NCBI GenBank assembly: GCA_963978905.1
Contig: OZ022259.1
Location: 8,990,001-9,054,000, forward strand
Direction of reading: 5' to 3'
Source of the DNA: Trichostrongylus colubriformis
Taxonomy: Eukaryota > Nematoda > Chromadorea > Rhabditida > Trichostrongylidae
DNA length: 64,000 nt
Part shown: positions 33,101 through 43,164 of the stretch, one piece after another
How positions within the stretch are numbered: position 1 is the stretch's first letter
Layout of the letters: every line of letters starts with the position of its first letter
Translations under genes and position numbers: made by a program
Notes under the pieces: generated by a model
Seen by the model: the letters and a program-made list of their open reading frames with translations, nothing else
The model's database searches: none
Told to the model about the DNA's origin: nothing

Positions 33101-36100
33101 GCAGAATGCGGCTTTAAGGAGTTCAAGCGAGCCTAGCGCCATAAGGTTCAGGATAAAATTCTATCCCCTTCTCCTACATGAAAAAGCATCTGCCATGGCA
33201 TCTGTCTCATCTGCTTCAGCTAAGCCTAGGGAGTGGAAGGAGATTCGACGTCGGTGAAGATGTTGCGCCCCCTTACTTCAATTGACCCCTGGAAAATGAG
33301 AAAGCAACTTCTCAGGCGCTATTTTCCAGAATAAACCTGTGTCGAAGCGAAATCCAGAAACAGCGGCTTCATACTGTCATGCCAAAAATCGGGACACAGC
33401 CACTCCTGCCTCAATCGTAGTTTACAGCGCATAGGCAATGCATGGAAAAGCCTAGTATATTAAGCACAACAAAAATTGATGGCATTGCATTGTGAGACTT
33501 AACGAGTGTAATAACTGCCTAAATGCTCACGCTAAAAGCACTCGAGCAGATGCCCATAATTTTTTTCGCCTTTTAGTGTACTACATAAACTGAATCATAA
33601 ATCATGCAATCATGAATAGAATGCAGTGTTTTGAAAACAAAAATAGAAAACTCGCAAAATGAATACTAGTATCCCTACCCTTTCCCTTCTTTGGAATGCG
33701 AATCAAAGGATTCATTATAGTGAAATGAGATAGAAGTCGATAAGATCATTAGTCTTCAAACAGTGCTCATTTGTCACAGTATCACAGAAGGACAAACAAA
33801 TATGCGATAAAAGAAGAGAAAAAAGAGAGATTTCACGTCGAAAGACCTGTTTACTTATTCAAGTTATTCCAACCTTCTTTCAAAAAAAAAATCACCAAAA
33901 TTACTCGTCGCTCTAGAGGGTGTTTGCAGCATCAGTGTGATGAACCTTCAACCCAAAGCCCAAACACAAGAATTTTTCAAAAAAAAAATTCATTACTTCA
34001 GAACGACATTTTCTTAGAAGGAGAGGTGCTCACTCGCATCTTCTCGCTAAAGGCCGCTGAATGAGCCGCTTACTACGAGGTACAGGAGATTGGTCTGTAC
34101 ATTGCAGTGTGCGTCAATTTTTAGGGTGATTGTTCGTTTATGTATGATTATATATAGGGTATGATATTGGAAGAAGTTTTGGAGCTGTGTGGATATGAGA
34201 AGGGCATTCCAGGCCAGTTTATCCGAATTCCAAGCCAGCACATTTGAAAGAAGTCAGCAAAGGAGGGGAATGACACGAAGAAGTGACAGTAAGCTAATGA
34301 ATGTGAATTTTAGCTAATTTTGGAACGGGAGTGAACCATGGGGTGGAGCCGCTATTGCTGTTTTACCCTATATCCACGTGACATCGATTTTCTCTGTCAC
34401 AGAGAGGATTAATTTCCATATCTAATATACTTTCACTCTGCAGTATCGTTATCACTGTTGGGCGAAATACTACCTTTTGCTTTTAAATTGAAGGTGGCCG
34501 TGCAACTGTTCCTTAGCGCTGGAAATAGACACTACTAAGGCCTCAAAATCATATGGGCACTCGCCCGTTACGTCTACTAGAAGTTTTCTTACAGGTTGGT
34601 CTGTGGAGCAATAAGTCCTATCCCAGGTCAGAATGCCGAACATCACAACATATTCTCGACCACCAGCCTCATATTCATTGCGAAAGGATTTCTTTTCAGC
34701 GTAGCAAGTGGCCCTGTTCTTAGTGTTTAGTGTTCCTCCAGAGAAAGTATTGTTGAAGCCCTCACTGAAACTTGAGATGCCGCTCGCTTTGTTTACTCAA
34801 CAAACCGTATCGCCCAGAATTGAGCTCAGTCAAGCTGCACCAATGCGCCCTTGTGGCCCGGAACAAAGCCTCTTCATAAATGAGAGGCGCTCGAAAACAA
34901 CACCGTATGTATTGACAATGAGCTTCTAGAGTAACCACGTGAGAGCCAAGTGAAGTCATTCACTTACCGCTAGCACTAAATCGTAGATATGTGGCAGTAT
35001 ATTGTCGATCAGGATGAACAATGGCTTGGCAGGACGAGGCAGTGATGCCAACGGCAGTGTGAGGTACTGCTCCAAGGCATGATCATAGTCGGCTAGCAGT
35101 GTGAGAGTAGAGAGTTTCGGCAGGACAAGGTTCGGAAAGCGCTTTGTCAGTTGGCCGGCTAGTGAGCGGAGCAGAGTGGCCGATTCGGTAGTTTCTGAAG
35201 ATTCGTTCAGGCAGTAGTGAGCAGCCACACAGTCCACGCTGGACTGAATCTGAAAATCAAATCTGATTATGCCGTCTACATGAAATATGTTGTAGGATCC
35301 AAAAATGACAAAAATATTTTGGGAGGAAGAAATAGGATTAGACATAAGCAGACGACAATTTTCAATAACACAAAATAAAGAAAGAGATTCTTAAGCTGAC
35401 TATTTGTAACTCAAATCGACCAATCCACCAATCAATTGCTCAAACTCAAATCAAATCAACCAGTCGATCAATCAAGTGATTCTTTCACAGCAAACGACAG
35501 CAGTAGGTTTGATTACAGTATACCATGTTAACAAATAGGACATAATTCCAACTTCTGTCTTCGTGAAACCTTGGTATCAATGTTAATTTCAAGTTCTCTG
35601 CTATGCAAACAAGTTATTAGATGGAATTTTTTATTAACAGCCTGACGTTTCAATCGGACCGTCTTCCTCAAAAGCTTGACCGTGGCTCAGGACTTCAGAC
35701 CACCAAATGCCTCATCCCGCTAGTGGTTCTGAGGGAAAATTAGGAAAGCAGCCGAGAAATCCCGTACAAGAATATGTAAACTTGTGTTTAATGGTGCTCT
35801 CTCACGGGATATCTTTTCTTTCTAGGAATACGAATTTTCTAAAGAATATATACACATGTGAGCCTCATATTACATTCAAGATAATACAAGAGGCAGGTTC
35901 ATTTCTATTCATTACGGTGGACTCATTCATTGTTAGAACATGATGTATTACCGGGTACAAATAGAAACTGGATTACACCTGTACCTCTTGTCTGGGTAAT
36001 TGTGTGGAACGAGCTATTGGATCTAGATCTATCTTATTAAGCGAAAGATGTATGTGAGTTAATGTGATTCTAGAATGTTGGACGCAGTTCCGTTCATTCG

Positions 36101-39100
36101 GTCCGTATGAGGATGACAGTCATCACCTTTTATTACGCATAACCCTACTTGATCAAATCAGTGAATGCGGATCTTCAAGTGTGCTTAATGGGGGCTAATT
36201 CAATTTATCCCTTGCGTTCATCGATCAATACCGCCCAGAAGGCGATAAAGCCACAAGTTCTGAAGCCCCCCACTATAGCATTAAGAGTGGCAAATTCCAG
36301 TAGATTTTCATTTACCAAATTTTGATTAACTGGTGAAACAGACCAAATCAGTCTGCTTTCAAGCTCGTCCTCAGCCTCAATAATTGGTTACTTGATCCCT
36401 ACCACTGTCTTCAAAGCAGAGTGCTCCCCCGAGAACGAAACCCCTTTAGAATTTCGGCAAGATAAAGCCGGCGCTACGTGCTGTGAGCACAGTTAAACGG
36501 AATTCGAGAAAACTACGACAGCAGAAGTGTTTTACAGTTTTGCCGAGTTGAAGCCCGGCTGAGGGACGAGATCGAGTAAAAGAGTAGCGGAGTATCCGCT
36601 GTCAGTTTCTCGCATAGGTCATTTGGAACTTTCAGAGGTTCAGAGGGTAAAGTGGAGTTGTTACGACCAGCCGAATTGGCAAAGCGGTGCTCTCCCTAAT
36701 GCTGAAAATAGGAACGGTCTCACATCCCAGACGAAGCCACGGACGTTATCGTTCGATGAACAATCTCTCATTGTTCACGTAAGTCCCTAATAAATTAACA
36801 AAACGTCCAGTTCTTATACTGAGCTGATTTATGGAGTCACATTGGAGTCACTTAATCCCTTCCAGGGTAATATTAGATCTCTGAGAGCACATCTCCTATT
36901 AGCGCTGCGAAAGCTCTCCTAATTGTCTCCATTAGTATAAGGGCGTTATCTACAGAGTGAAGATTGCTTTCGAGCGACACATCTTACGAGACCGAAGAAT
37001 AGCTGGTGGCCCATGAATGATGGCCCCTGAATAGGCATGAGGGGGGAACGCTGGTGGAATGGATGAGAAAGATGCTAATTCGTCTCAGTTGTTTAGAGGC
37101 GCCCGTGCGTATGCAATTGACCCGAACATCGACCACCACATGCGTCTATTAAGAGACTGATGTGAGGGTTGACTATGGACAGACCGGCTGCATTAAAGCA
37201 CCATCTTGACATTACGGAACTATCCCAGTATCGCGACTCAGCCTAGCCTAATGGACATCACATCCGCTACGAGTAGTCATAACTGTTGAAGCAGTACATA
37301 CATATGAGATTACTTGAGTAAAAAGAAGAAAGAAAATGAAGGAAAGTAAAATGAAAGAAAGAAAAGGCCAAGAGATGGAGAAGAGAAGTATGAGAAGGCT
37401 ACAAAGAACAAGGAAAAACCACTTGAAGGTATTTTTATTTATAGTAAATTTACAGTTTACAAAAAAGGAACGGAGAAGTTTCTGCTATGCAGAGGAGGTT
37501 GTTGATAAGCATTTAATTAACGGCATATTACCAGACAGCTGACAACAAGGTTTTATTAGACCTTTTATTAGACCTTTAATAAAAATTTCCATTTAATAAC
37601 TCGCTGAAATAGCAGAAAAATAGAAATTGGCATCGATGGTTTCATGAAGGTTTGGTTTCATGAAGAGAGGAGCTGGAATCTAATACTGACAAGGAGGAGT
37701 TTGAGCACTCTTAACCAAGAACAAGCATCTTCCTGAGAAAATTTGGTGCGTATAATGTCCCCCCCCCCCCCTCTCTTGAAAACTCTCACAACGACCCATA
37801 ACGCCCGAAAGTTCAGGTGATAGAAGGTCAACTCGCCTTATGAAAAACAAAAGAGACCGGCATTAGTGCATGCTCGATGAATGAATCAAATAGGACTCCA
37901 ATGAACCATCCAAAACACGGACCCCACTGAGGTTCCTTCATTAATGCGTGATAATGCTCAAGGCTCTCATTCAGAAAAAGCAATCTCCATGTGGATAGGT
38001 CCTTCAAGTGAATGATCCGACCTCTTGCCATGACACAGTTGATAGCCTTTCGAAAGAGGAATGGTCACGTCCATCTCTTAACGCATCTCTTAACCCCATT
38101 CCTAGCCTTGTCTTCAATGAGGTTCGTTCATATGGCAGAGACACTTTCGTTATTTCTAGTGAGCGACGTTCCCATCTCCTTTACCCAAATTTACTCTTGG
38201 GACGTAAAGCAATTAGCCATTGTACGAACGAGCAGCACTTAGTGGAATGTCAGAGAAAAATGTCTAGCAATGAAGATGCATGAAATTCGAGCGAAAGGAA
38301 ATTACGTGGAAGCCCTCTCAAAGCCGACTGGAAAAAGAAAACGACTTGATGTGTGTGTAACAAAAACACCTCTATTTCGGAATTTAAAGAAAAAGGTTGC
38401 ACGCGAATAGCTTTGCTGAAGCTGTCGCCTGCTCGTAAATTTCAATGATCTCAAAGACCTTTTTTCACGGGCTTTTTCTCGCTTTGGTCGATGAGTTTCG
38501 TTACCCAACAGGGGTCTAATAACAAGTGGCGTCGTTTCTCCAAGCATGGTCGGGGATCAAATCATGAATCAACGCCAAGCTTGAGTGATCAAGTCGTCCA
38601 GGCTTCAAGGGTTGTGAATTTATACCAGACCGGCTGGATTTAAGTGAGGTGCGCATCCCACTTAAATTGAAACAAAAGCGAGAATGGAATGATCACCGCC
38701 GAATGCATTGTTGTCCACCTTTTTACATCCATTGAAAAGGCAATGAATTTTAGATGAAAATGAAATATTCCATAAAAAACTAGAACAAATGCCCACGTTC
38801 AAATTCGTTGCCTGCTTGTATGATGAGAACGACCTACCCTTCATAAGGGTGGTTTTCACAGGGGACGTGACCGAGTGGTACCGCTGCGGAAGCCAGGCAG
38901 CCTGGCAGACTTTCGCTGTCTAAGTTTTGTACCAGAACACCCGATCCATGGTCCAGATGCCAACTATCAAACGAAAAAAAAATGTCCACGAGAAAAACTC
39001 TACTGTTCTCAGACAATGGCATACCAGTTGCGTCTGCAAGCGGGCGCATGCTGGGGTGGAGTGCAAGTGTTCCGATTGGTGAGGTCAGGTCAGGTTGCGC

Positions 39101-41055
39101 GGCGGATTGCAATCAGGTAAAGACAGGTAAATAACGCTGCCAAAGCTTCTCCCCTAAAAAGGCTTAGGCAAATCTGGGAGAGCCCAGACGGCAGGACACG
39201 CCACCATTCGGACAATTCGCGAAAGGCGGTGACCCAGTTCGGTGCCGACCTCCAGAAATCGGAACACTTGCAACACACCCCGCATGCTGCGTATGCCTGC
39301 CGTACATCACAGATTCATGTGCCTCCGATCGATAAGCTGGTGATGCGCCGCCAAGCAAAAACTCCCTGCCATAACGTTCTCGGCCAGACCGAGAGATGAA
39401 TGGCTTCCCTGCGAATGGTTTTGTCGATACTTAATTTTGTTTCCTTCTTTGTCGCCCTGCTTGGCACGATTTCCCGTTTTCAACGTTCAACCGAACTCTA
39501 GCACTTGATTCTTCCAAACCTGAGATAGTATGCATGGTCCTTTCTCGGCTTCACGATTGGGCTTCACCTTCGATAGTCATCCTGACTGCTAGAGAGCCAA
39601 TTGAATTCTGTGAGACTTCACTTTTTCAAAACATCGTATTGAGGTCATCTGTCAATATAGAACAGCTGATGACGTTGACGCAGTGAGCGACATAATGCGG
39701 ACAAATCCCTGACCTCGTATTGTACTCCATTCTAGAGGCCTTCATTTCTGCGATCCAGGTCCCTTTCTGTCCAAGGAAGTGAAGATATTGTCACTCTCCA
39801 TCATGAACTAAAAGTCAGCGCAAAGGAGGGCGACATCTCACGTATCTTCTTACTACAAGTACATTCCAAGAACTATATTCCGAGAGTACTTTTACGACAT
39901 TCACTGTGCATTCGCGTGGCAGTAAGGCGCCACTTATGGGAGCTCATTCGAACATGGTGGAAAGGGTCAATTGAAATTTTAGGGCACATCCGATTTAGGA
40001 CGACGGGGGCGGCCATCCGTAATTCCTCTGTGCGCCACAACGAGTAGAGTAAGTTGCCGAACGAATTCGACGTCGCCGTCATCGCGTAACGAAATCGCTG
40101 AATGGCGAATTTGATTAAGGGCAAGGCGAGGGTGAGGATCCGGAATCAACGGAGGTCTCGTTCGCCATTCCATGGATATTGGATCGAGAAGATTTCATTA
40201 CAATGGACCCCGTCCATGAAACAGCAATCACGGTGTTCAGTACGGACTATAATACATAGACCTGTTGCAGTGAATGGTTGAAAAAAGTAAAGCGCAAAGA
40301 ACCTTGGCGTAGGGATTAAAAAAGCAGGAAAAGCACGCAACCCTCCTTCAGTCATTATAAGGTATCATAAAAAGGAGAATGGAAAAGGAACTTCGCTGAA
40401 AATGTTTCTCGCTAGTAGAAACAGATATAGAGATCTCCGAATTACCGGAAACGGGGAAAGGAAGGAAAAAGGTAAAAATAGTTAAAGGTAAAAATGAAAA
40501 CTGCATTGAAAGAAAGGATTATGAAGGCTAATGGTAAGGGCTGCTGTATTGATTAGAAGAAGGCCAGTAGCTCGACATAATGAGAAAAGTATCTTTAGAA
40601 GAGGCGAAGCCCTTCTAACGTAATGGAGAAGCCTATTTAAGCATAATAGCAACCTGCTTCAAGCTCTCCTGACCAAGAGCTTCTCCCCAGGAGGAATACT
40701 GTAACACTCCCACGTAACTGTTGTCCTCCTGCATCCAATGAACGCTTACTACCTAGTAATGATTGTCAACTTCCAGCCCATGTGTACTTGTAGATGCCAA
40801 AAGTGAGAAGGTGAGTAATATTTATGAAGATTTTTTTAAAAAAATTAACTGGTGATGATGCCTCAAAAAAATTGAAAAAATGAGGATAATCGAAAACGAT
40901 AGAGAAAAGCTGGAAGGGAGCTGTACCTGCTTTGCCAGATAGGTTTTCCCGCAATACGGTGGCCCGATGATGAGCAATGGTTGTGAGCATGTTTGCAGCC
41001 AATTTCGAACGGCCTTCAGCGACGATTCACGACGGAATATCGACGACGGCTTCAT
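20986..41055 (-). CDS. ANKRD50-like STAND NTPase with ankyrin repeats (whole gene, 24 candidate exons)
   Basis: Spliced minus-strand gene assembled by eye. Coding exons, 5' to 3': 41055-40927, 35249-34968, 32034-31926, 31786-31710, 29915-29766, 29344-29224, 29009-28866, 28168-28029, 26397-26317, 26099-26012, 25226-25163, 25100-24947, 24558-24462, 24313-24198, 24139-24061, 23989-23871, 23567-23418, 23343-23236, 23130-23047, 22998-22951 (optional), 22914-22834, 22218-22039, 21439-21278, 21129-20986. Every intron has GT and AG, every phase matches, and the sum is 969 codons including stop. The protein has Walker A GPPYCGKT near residue 30, a Walker B-like LFILIDNI, the STAND motif VTSRP, a helical linker, then about 16 ankyrin repeats. 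ANKRD50 is a cytosolic/endosomal factor that works with SNX27-retromer in cargo recycling; that role here is inferred from homology. TANC is the main alternative family, but I see no TPR region. The tail is far shorter than the vertebrate one. Confidence 0.88.
21278..23567 (-). CDS. ANKRD50-like gene, exons 17-23: ankyrin repeats 9-16
   Basis: Exons 23567-23418, 23343-23236, 23130-23047, 22998-22951 (optional), 22914-22834, 22218-22039 and 21439-21278 are all in phase 0 at both ends. They encode AVALHYAVAHGDVTLCKAL, QSALRVAALSGNTKIVR, DMDGTPLVHTLLINKQ, AMAELLLTLGAFISARDAHG, RTPLLTAVWNCHVEMAVYLL, ASALSVAAQQGNRELVVLLL and RTALDVATIYGHDAIRAVLQ. Because all junctions are phase 0, any of these exons could be skipped without shifting the frame. 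The repeats diverge more than the first eight. Confidence 0.87.
21487..21850. mobile_element. foldback element in the exon 22-23 intron
   Basis: Two inverted arms of roughly 115 bases: ACCACGTCCACCCAACC against GGTTGGGTGGGCGTGG, and CCTCACGGTGTTGTGC against ACACCAGGAGGGGG. No coding capacity. I could not define its target duplication. Confidence 0.7.
22381..22736. mobile_element. Harbinger-like foldback MITE
   Basis: Left arm GGCCGCGTTCATACTTTGCG is inverted at the right end (GCAAAGTATGAACGCGGTC). The arms continue to pair through GGTGATTGTGGCCGCTTC near the centre, so almost the whole 356 bp folds back. TAA flanks both ends. It lies in the intron between exons 21 and 22. Confidence 0.78.
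22951..22998 (-). CDS. candidate 16-codon cassette exon in ankyrin repeat 12
   Basis: This 48-base stretch is bounded by CCATAG on its 5' side and GTG|GTTATAAA on its 3' side and encodes AVLPAISHECKASNQV in phase 0. Including it puts 16 residues in the middle of an ankyrin repeat. Omitting it joins LLINKQ directly to TAMAELL, which matches the normal spacing of the family. It is either an alternative microexon or chance. Confidence 0.4.
23622..23788. mobile_element. Harbinger-like foldback MITE, short copy
   Basis: The right end GCAAAGTATGAACGCGGGC matches the element at 22381. The left end GGCCATACTTTGC is the same end with six bases missing. TTA flanks both sides (23619-23621, 23789-23791). 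It lies in the intron between exons 16 and 17. Confidence 0.65.
23871..26397 (-). CDS. ANKRD50-like gene, exons 9-16: ankyrin repeats 1-8
   Basis: These eight exons encode consecutive ankyrin repeats, for example WNALRSAACNNHLGVLDLLI, RTALRGAAWAGHLDIVSRLL, RTALMAAAFMDHWEIVDMLL, RTPLMLAASQGQLDAVEHL and RTAFQLAAMHGHLAVVDMLL. One repeat, spanning exons 13-14, is enlarged (ATALHLSLSNGSKTEAHDKT then VQTLIRRGSDL). Human ANKRD50 has a similarly enlarged repeat at the same place, a strong family signature. The first ankyrin exon ends at CCTCAG|GTACTG; reading on to the next GT would put the following exon in the wrong phase. Introns here are as short as 58-71 bases. Confidence 0.88.
25851..25923 (-). 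tRNA. tRNA-like gene or pseudogene in an intron
   Basis: The 73-nt minus-strand segment has a B-box match GGTTCGAGTCC, an A-box-like TAGTGTAATGG, a perfect 5-bp T stem, a 5-bp anticodon stem and a TTTT stretch just downstream. The anticodon loop is ACGGAAA, which would give GGA (Ser). However, U33 is C, the last acceptor pair and the D stem do not form, and there is no long variable arm as serine tRNAs require. A decayed tRNA or tRNA-derived element is likelier than a working gene. It is flanked by a 9-bp inverted repeat, GCTGAGTTA/TAACTCAGC. Confidence 0.5.
26809..27478 (-). mobile_element. CAGGGGGTGCC MITE, copy 3 (inverted, internally deleted)
   Basis: About 670 bp reading as the reverse of copies 1 and 2. 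It starts CAGGTGGTGCCAAAAAAAAA and ends TGGCAGCGCTG, with TA on both sides (26807-26808, 27479-27480). The stretch just inside the distal end is deleted. It lies in the intron between exons 8 and 9 of the ANKRD50-like gene. This copy shows the TA target most clearly. Confidence 0.82.
28029..29915 (-). CDS. ANKRD50-like gene, exons 5-8: helical/winged linker
   Basis: Exon 5 (29915-29766) encodes SSWFFVDQLARAIDANIVPP and continues to donor AAA|GTTTGT. Exon 6 (29344-29224) encodes LSFFYAVAQLIIRENVQMIE. Exon 7 (29009-28866) encodes AYHTAWAEFFKTKRRKTPQD then VVELAYHLAHS, matching the 'ELGHHLLKAH' stretch ahead of the ankyrins in ANKRD50/TANC. Exon 8 (28168-28029) bridges to the repeats. Phases run 0/0, 0/1, 1/1, 1/0 and all agree. 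The intron before exon 5 contains the Tc1 element, and the one before exon 7 contains a small Harbinger-like foldback. Confidence 0.82.
29028..29089. mobile_element. minimal Harbinger-like foldback remnant
   Basis: GCCGCGTTCATACTTTGCGC faces GCGAAAAGTATGTACGCGGC across about 22 bases. It sits just upstream of the acceptor of exon 7. Confidence 0.6.
29979..31542 (-). mobile_element. Tc1-type transposon inserted in an intron
   Basis: A 1564-bp element with terminal inverted repeats starting CAGTAGCGGTCAAAAGTTT and ending in the exact complement, with TA on both sides (29977-29978 and 31543-31544). An inner pair of inverted repeats (GAGACAACTCGGTTGTTTCT-like) lies about 50 bases further in at each end. 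Size, TA target and encoded protein are typical of Tc1. It sits in the intron between exons 4 and 5 of the ANKRD50-like gene, in the same orientation. Without it the intron would be about 230 bases. Confidence 0.93.
30228..31251 (-). pseudogene. inactive Tc1 transposase
   Basis: The N-terminal part starts at 31251 (MGSLKEVALAVQEA). It includes a paired-like helix-turn-helix region and the GRPRKTTPRDD hook. It is broken by an in-frame TAG at 31159-31161 and by a frameshift near an A-run around 30968. The C-terminal 246 codons hold the DDE domain. Normal members have FSDESKF, a central DND, and NPIEHLW. Here the first is FSYESKF (Tyr at 30789-30791), the central HDNDPRH is kept, and the last is NPIKHLW. 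Two of three catalytic acids are lost, so it cannot transpose itself. It could still be mobilised if a sister element supplies transposase, because both ends are intact. Confidence 0.9.
31710..32034 (-). CDS. ANKRD50-like gene, exons 3-4: VTSRP sensor and following helices
   Basis: Exon 3 (32034-31926) follows acceptor TTTTCTAG and encodes SLPSWMRLAVTSRPLAPSDQ, the sensor strand typical of STAND NTPases. It ends in phase 1 at GACT|GTGAGT. Exon 4 (31786-31710) starts after ATATCAG, completes the split Cys codon, and reads IDELDRFIEVRLPQCLHCEV before donor GAT|GTAAGTG (phase 0). The two exons are separated by 139 bases. Confidence 0.85.
32035..34967 (-). other. intron 2 of the ANKRD50-like gene
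   Basis: About 2.9 kb between the Walker B exon and the VTSRP exon. The phase-0 join across it is consistent, so no coding exon is required here. No element ends found. Confidence 0.6.
34968..35249 (-). CDS. ANKRD50-like gene, exon 2: NTPase core with Walker B
   Basis: Ninety-four codons in phase 0 at both ends. The acceptor is GATTTTCAG and the donor is GCG|GTAAGTG. The exon begins IQSSVDCVAAHYC, equivalent to the 'A(F/Y)H(F/Y)C' strand that follows the P-loop in ANKRD50/TANC proteins, and carries the hydrophobic strand LFILIDNI. The first Walker B acid (D) is present, but the usual following D/E is N, which may affect ATP hydrolysis. The preceding intron is about 5.7 kb, the longest in the gene. 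Confidence 0.85.
35250..40926 (-). other. intron 1 of the ANKRD50-like gene
   Basis: About 5.7 kb. It contains a CAATCAAT-rich patch (35405-35490), a segment GACGTTTCAATCGGACCGTC at 35642 resembling widespread retroelement sequence, and GC-rich material at 39000-39360 with a 64-codon minus-strand frame of unknown nature. Phases of exons 1 and 2 fit directly. Confidence 0.55.
40740..40800 (+). repeat. short dispersed repeat, paired with 42600-42660
   Basis: AATGATTGTCAACTTCCAGC at 40758 matches AATGATTCTCAACTTCCAGT at 42604; both continue CCAT(A)TGT...GTACTTGTA. Confidence 0.7.
40927..41055 (-). CDS. ANKRD50-like gene, exon 1 with start codon and Walker A
   Basis: This exon encodes 43 residues beginning MKPSSIFRRESS and holding the P-loop GPPYCGKT just before the donor AAGCAG|GTACAG (phase 0). 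An F-x-R-E motif some ten residues from the first Met, followed by the P-loop, is the arrangement at the N-terminus of ANKRD50, so I take the ATG at 41053-41055 as the true start. Reading upstream in frame meets a TAA eight codons earlier. A sequence AATTCAG ends at 41067 and could be a spliced-leader trans-splice acceptor or an ordinary acceptor from an upstream non-coding exon. Confidence 0.75.
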
Positions 41056-43164
41056 CGTGGCCGCATCTGAATTGATGACTTAAGCTAACGGCGGACGGAC
41101 GACATTCACAACGTACGAATGATCCTTTCGTGCCATTAAAGACACAGTTCACGATAATTTGACTATCCTGGTTACATTTCTTAGTTTGACTATCCGAGTG
41201 CACATGGTCCCTGCTGCGTGTACTTTTACCAGGGCACTTGATTGAGTAATGAGCGCGTATAGAACCCGTGCAAAAAACGGCGCTCGTTTCAAGATGGCTG
41301 CCACCCACCATCGATTTGACCAGCAGAGCAGCGATGGTTACTGCTTGGCAGAAATGGCTTGTTATCGAATAACATTGGAAGGTGATAAGATAGGATGAAT
41401 AAAGTTCTGACAAAGGTCACGCTGTGAGGCTAGAAGGGTAGTATGGCTGAATTTCGGGGGATATAATCAAGTAGAACTTGTGCAAACCCCTACTTCTGTG
41501 AGATGATCGTCCAAGCCGTGGGTCGGTAAGGCCATGATTATAGGTTTTTGAAAGTCCAAGGTCGGGAAGGCCCTGTTTCGATTTTTTTTGAAGGTCGAAG
41601 GTTGCGAAAGCCCTACTTAGGGGTTTGAAGATCTTTTTCGATTTCCACTTTCTTTTGAGTTTGTCCCCATCTTTAGAAATTTGAGCGCAATGACTGATGA
41701 AGATTACTGTGAACTGTGCCTTCAAGGATCGTAAAAGGTACACATAAAACGAGAAGAGAAATCGCGTACAAAGACGGAAGAGAGCCTGAATGAGTCATGT
41801 ATGGTGTGGAAAGGGAAGGTGCTGTTTTTGTGGAGATGCATTGATTGAAGGAATGATGAAATCTGTATCGCTGAAAACGGACCTGTACATAGTGACAGCT
41901 TGCTGAATTCAACGATGTTTCAGGCTTTTGGCGTACTACCCGTGTGTGACTGCGACGCTTTGAAATTCGCCACAGAACTGCTCATGTCTTTTTATGACCC
42001 ATTCAAAAACCATTCATGCAACCTTACCTCATAGTTATGCGCCAGTGATCAAATGGCAAGGAATAAGGGCTCAGGAATACCTAGGAATACGAGCAGAGTA
42101 ATGATTTGTAATAGTACATTTTCGGTCAAGTACAGTGAATCAACAATTTGCTCACAGCGAATTTTTTGCAGAATGACTGGATCCCGCACCAAAACTACTA
42201 CGTCCGCGTCTTGCAGAAAAAGGGGCCTAACTAGATCGTCATTAGTGGTTAAGCGTTGATGAGTGTTTTTGCCACACCCTCTCGCCTGCAAAGAGGCGAT
42301 AAGGTCACGCCCTCAGCTCTCTCCAACCAGTGACGACCCAGCTGAATTCATTCTTTGGCAAACATGTATTGTGCATCAATGTATCATTTTAGAAGTAGGA
42401 CGGCAATCTTCACATGAAGATTCAATTGATCCTCTGACTGCAAGTCACGCTGATGGTTTGAGAACACATAAAGTAAGAAACGATGAATCGATGAGCCTCG
42501 TCCCAGATCATGGCAATGTGCATGCACACAACTTGAACTGAAGAGTATGAAGACATTATAGTATTCTCGCATTGATGGACCAGACGACACCGGTGGCATT
42601 CAATAATGATTCTCAACTTCCAGTCCATATGTATGTACTTGTAAATTCCAGAAGTAAAAAACAAGAGAAATATCAATGAGAATTTTCAAGAAGGATGTAC
42701 GAAATGATGGCTCAATAAGTGAAATGAGCGTCCACAGTAGAACAAAATATCCATCTCAAAGAATTTTATTTACATATACGCCCACGAAAGTCCGCGCAAC
42801 ACCCATCGCAACACCTTCTCCGGTTTACTTTTTTTAATCACAAATATGAAACAGAAAACAAGCAGCAAAGCGACATCAGTTTCATGACGACGGAAAGATT
42901 GATGCACTTGAAGTTTTGCAGTAAATCAATTCTACTAGAACCGGTTCCTTTTCACAAAACGATTTGATTAGTATCATTTGAACCTCCACCTTTATGGTGA
43001 AATTGGGTGTATGAAATGGAAAATGAATAAGGTAATGGCAAAATCGGACAGAGAAAGTGAATATAGCGCAGAAGATGTTATTGGTAAATAAAAGAAAAAA
43101 ACCGGCGTCTTAATTCGATGAAACGCAGCATAGGAACCAAGCTCTGCCCACGGCCCAATCTAGC
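41056..43164. promoter_or_regulatory. upstream region of the ANKRD50-like gene
   Basis: No gene supported. It would include the promoter. A possible trans-splice acceptor AATTCAG lies 12 bases before the start codon on the minus strand, giving a short overlapping ATG (41064-41066) whose 4-residue frame ends in TGA over the main ATG. No TATA-like element is convincing. Confidence 0.3.
41490..41625 (+). repeat. degenerate tandem repeat of about 42 bp upstream of the ANKRD50-like start
   Basis: Three units share 'GTCCAAGG-TCGG-AAGGCC-TG...TTTTTTTG', as in GGTCGGTAAGGCCATG, GGTCGGGAAGGCCCTG and GGTTGCGAAAGCCCTA. They lie about 0.5 kb upstream of the start codon. Confidence 0.65.

Noticed and set aside
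35620..35700. Hammerhead-ribozyme-like string on the minus strand (TTGAGGA then GATTGAAACGTC)
   Set aside because: The core CUGA is altered and the bases between GAGGA and GAAA do not form a stem II, so cleavage is unlikely. It is probably a retroelement fragment.
38870..38930. tRNA-Leu/Ser-like A box (GACCGAGTGGT)
   Set aside because: No matching B box or T arm follows at a suitable distance.
42049..42291. 80-codon minus-strand frame upstream of the ANKRD50-like gene
   Set aside because: It has a plausible acceptor, but the protein start is already accounted for at 41055 and no known motif is present.
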